Shown here: piece after piece, positions 63,011 to 64,000 of the stretch
How the letters are laid out: every line of letters begins with the position of its first letter
Numbering within the stretch: position 1 is the stretch's first letter
Assembly (NCBI GenBank): GCA_943788615.1
Contig: CALSQY010000002.1
Coordinates: 372,001-436,000, forward strand
Direction of reading: 5' to 3'
Length of the DNA: 64,000 nt
From: UBA4465 sp002292365
GTDB taxonomy: Bacteria; Bacteroidota; Bacteroidia; Cytophagales; Cyclobacteriaceae
Program-made: the position numbers and the translations under genes
The notes under the pieces: model-generated
The model's input: only the letters and a program-made list of their open reading frames with translations
Told to the model about the DNA's origin: nothing
The model's database searches: none

Positions 63011-64000
63011 TCAAACAATCTTCTCTTTATCCTCAAGTAAGGCTTCATCTAAATCATATCCTTCAACTTGTACGATTTCTTGCTTGGCTTGATTCCAATC
63101 TATTCGGCGACCTAGTTTGTAGGACAGACCACCCATATGTGAGGTCATGGCCTCTTCAAATCCTTCTTTAATGTTACAACTTGGGGTCCCACCATTTCTA
63201 ATACAACTGAGCCATTCTCGAACGTGCAAATGGGTAGAATCCACACGTTTACCATCTCTATAAGTCCAAAGGAGTCCTTTATCAGCGAAATATTTAGCTG
63301 TGGCAGAAGTAACTCCATCCACACTTCCTGAGGCGGGGTCGTATTGATATATAGGGACATTGGGATCCATTTCTTCAGATACTATTTTTTCCTTAAACTT
63401 GGTGGATTTACCATCCGCATAAATGGTCAAACTGTTTCCTACTTCCATGGTGGCATCATGACCCATGAAAGCGGTTGTTCTACCATATTGGTTACCTAAA
63501 GTGGCACTATAAACCATAGTCATACCTTTTTCTTTTCCTGCCACTTGACTGGAACCCGTTGAGAAATCAGGAAACTCCATATTTACCTGCATAACATCAG
63601 GAACATTTCTACCATCTTTATGGGTATAAATGCCACCTGAGGCGACCACAGAGCTAGGGATTCCCATTTTCAAGATACAATTTACACGATCATAATCATG
63701 GGACATAAGATCTCCGGAAAGGCCGGATCCATAAGCCCACCATTTTCTCCAACGAAAAAAATGTTCAGCATTGAAAGGAATCATAGGGGCATTTCCAATA
63801 AACTGTTTCCAATCGACGGTATTGGGATTGGCTTTTTCGTGGATGGGATATTGCCAGGCCCCATTGTCATCATTGCGATTGGTATTAGCTTGAATCAGCG
63901 AAACATGGCCAAGTATATTCTTTTTGACAACGTCTTGGGCGGTTAAGAAACTTTGTGTTTGCCTGTGTTGGTGACCGACTTGAAAGACCACGTTTGAGGC
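63011..64000 (-). CDS. Gfo/Idh/MocA family oxidoreductase (N-terminus outside window)
   Basis: The C-terminal ~330 residues of an NAD(P)-dependent sugar oxidoreductase. The visible part starts in the end of the Rossmann domain (VFQVGHQHRQT, open to the window edge), followed by the catalytic GSGLSGDLMSHDYDRVNCIL (His as general base). The long substrate domain ends in CIRNGGTPSCNIKEGFEEAM and WNQAKQEIV. It belongs to the exported Bacteroidota group that acts on glycosides or glycosaminoglycans. No damage is seen, unlike the degraded family member at 8396. It converges on the dead S9 peptidase gene. Confidence 0.88.
   Translation of the reverse strand, partial: ASNVVFQVGHQHRQTQSFLTAQDVVKKNILGHVSLIQANTNRNDDNGAWQYPIHEKANPNTVDWKQFIGNAPMIPFNAEHFFRWRKWWAYGSGLSGDLMSHDYDRVNCILKMGIPSSVVASGGIYTHKDGRNVPDVMQVNMEFPDFSTGSSQVAGKEKGMTMVYSATLGNQYGRTTAFMGHDATMEVGNSLTIYADGKSTKFKEKIVSEEMDPNVPIYQYDPASGSVDGVTSATAKYFADKGLLWTYRDGKRVDSTHLHVREWLSCIRNGGTPSCNIKEGFEEAMTSHMGGLSYKLGRRIDWNQAKQEIVQVEGYDLDEALLEDKEKIV

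Noticed and set aside
62881..63171. Plus-strand open frame of 96 codons at the end of the S9 remnant
   Set aside because: It runs antisense into the intact Gfo/Idh gene and is out of frame with the S9 sequence.

Overview
The window looks like chromosomal DNA of a marine or aquatic, polysaccharide-using member of the Bacteroidota (Cytophagia/Saprospiria-like). The base composition is AT-rich and there are no obvious Shine-Dalgarno sequences. Many short lipoprotein signals end in a Cys lipobox. Promoter boxes fit the TTG-N19-21-TAnnTTTG pattern. Gene families are typical of the phylum: DUF4185, DUF5916, ThuA/sugar-dehydrogenase/PKD/cytochrome fusions, Gfo/Idh lipoproteins, sulfatases, DUF1080 and TIGR03032. 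I saw no tRNA, rRNA, CRISPR array, transposase or phage module. The species assignment is inference.

Layout. 1-5165: the end of a glycan-utilisation cluster (sialate O-acetylesterase cut by the window edge, two tandem DUF4185 lipoproteins, a broken sulfatase). 5191-7172: agmatine deiminase and N-carbamoylputrescine amidase (agmatine to putrescine). 7398-8330: secreted double NTF2-like protein. 8396-10062: wreck of a two-gene 3-keto-glycoside operon (Gfo/Idh oxidoreductase and DUF1080 hydrolase). 10170-12261: SGNH hydrolase, TolQ/ExbB-like membrane protein, small membrane protein plus XRE regulator. 12435-24907: mostly single housekeeping or secreted genes (S10 and M28 peptidases, CsgG-domain protein, broken phosphoribosyltransferase, serine/threonine dehydratase, AlkB-like dioxygenase, SixA-like phosphatase, lipoprotein, TIGR03032 protein, GT9 glycosyltransferase). 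24922-28934: pyrR-pyrB, purB and a ferredoxin-type reductase. 28989-33071: small membrane protein, alpha/beta hydrolase, TerC, secreted GxW-repeat protein, pirin. 33307-37702: bestrophin-like protein, a CotH-like putative secreted kinase, a secreted Shewanella-like phosphatase and a desaturase. 37727-40119: TspO-like and DoxX-type membrane proteins and a cold-shock protein. 40568-57237: second carbohydrate region (intact sulfatase, mutarotase, five-domain sugar dehydrogenase/cytochrome fusion, two DUF5916 outer-membrane proteins, KAS III-like enzyme, PqqB-like MBL protein, AraC regulator, GH97-like stub, galactokinase). 57556-64000: MarC, DUF779 with aldehyde dehydrogenase, DUF6122, a broken S9 peptidase and the C-terminal part of an intact-looking Gfo/Idh protein.

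How it fits together. The two carbohydrate regions handle O-acetylated and sulfated glycans outside the cell or in the periplasm and feed hexoses into mutarotase and galactokinase. Several catabolic genes are clearly dead: a sulfatase, the 3-keto-glycoside pair, an S9 peptidase, a phosphoribosyltransferase and probably a GH97 enzyme. Each carries several lesions, while neighbours of up to 1034 codons are intact. Most nonsense changes are those expected from G:C to A:T transitions. This suggests recent trimming of catabolic capacity rather than random sequencing error. The most interesting possible system is the secreted CotH-like putative kinase encoded 16 bases before a secreted phosphatase, downstream of a bestrophin-like channel gene (33307-36413).
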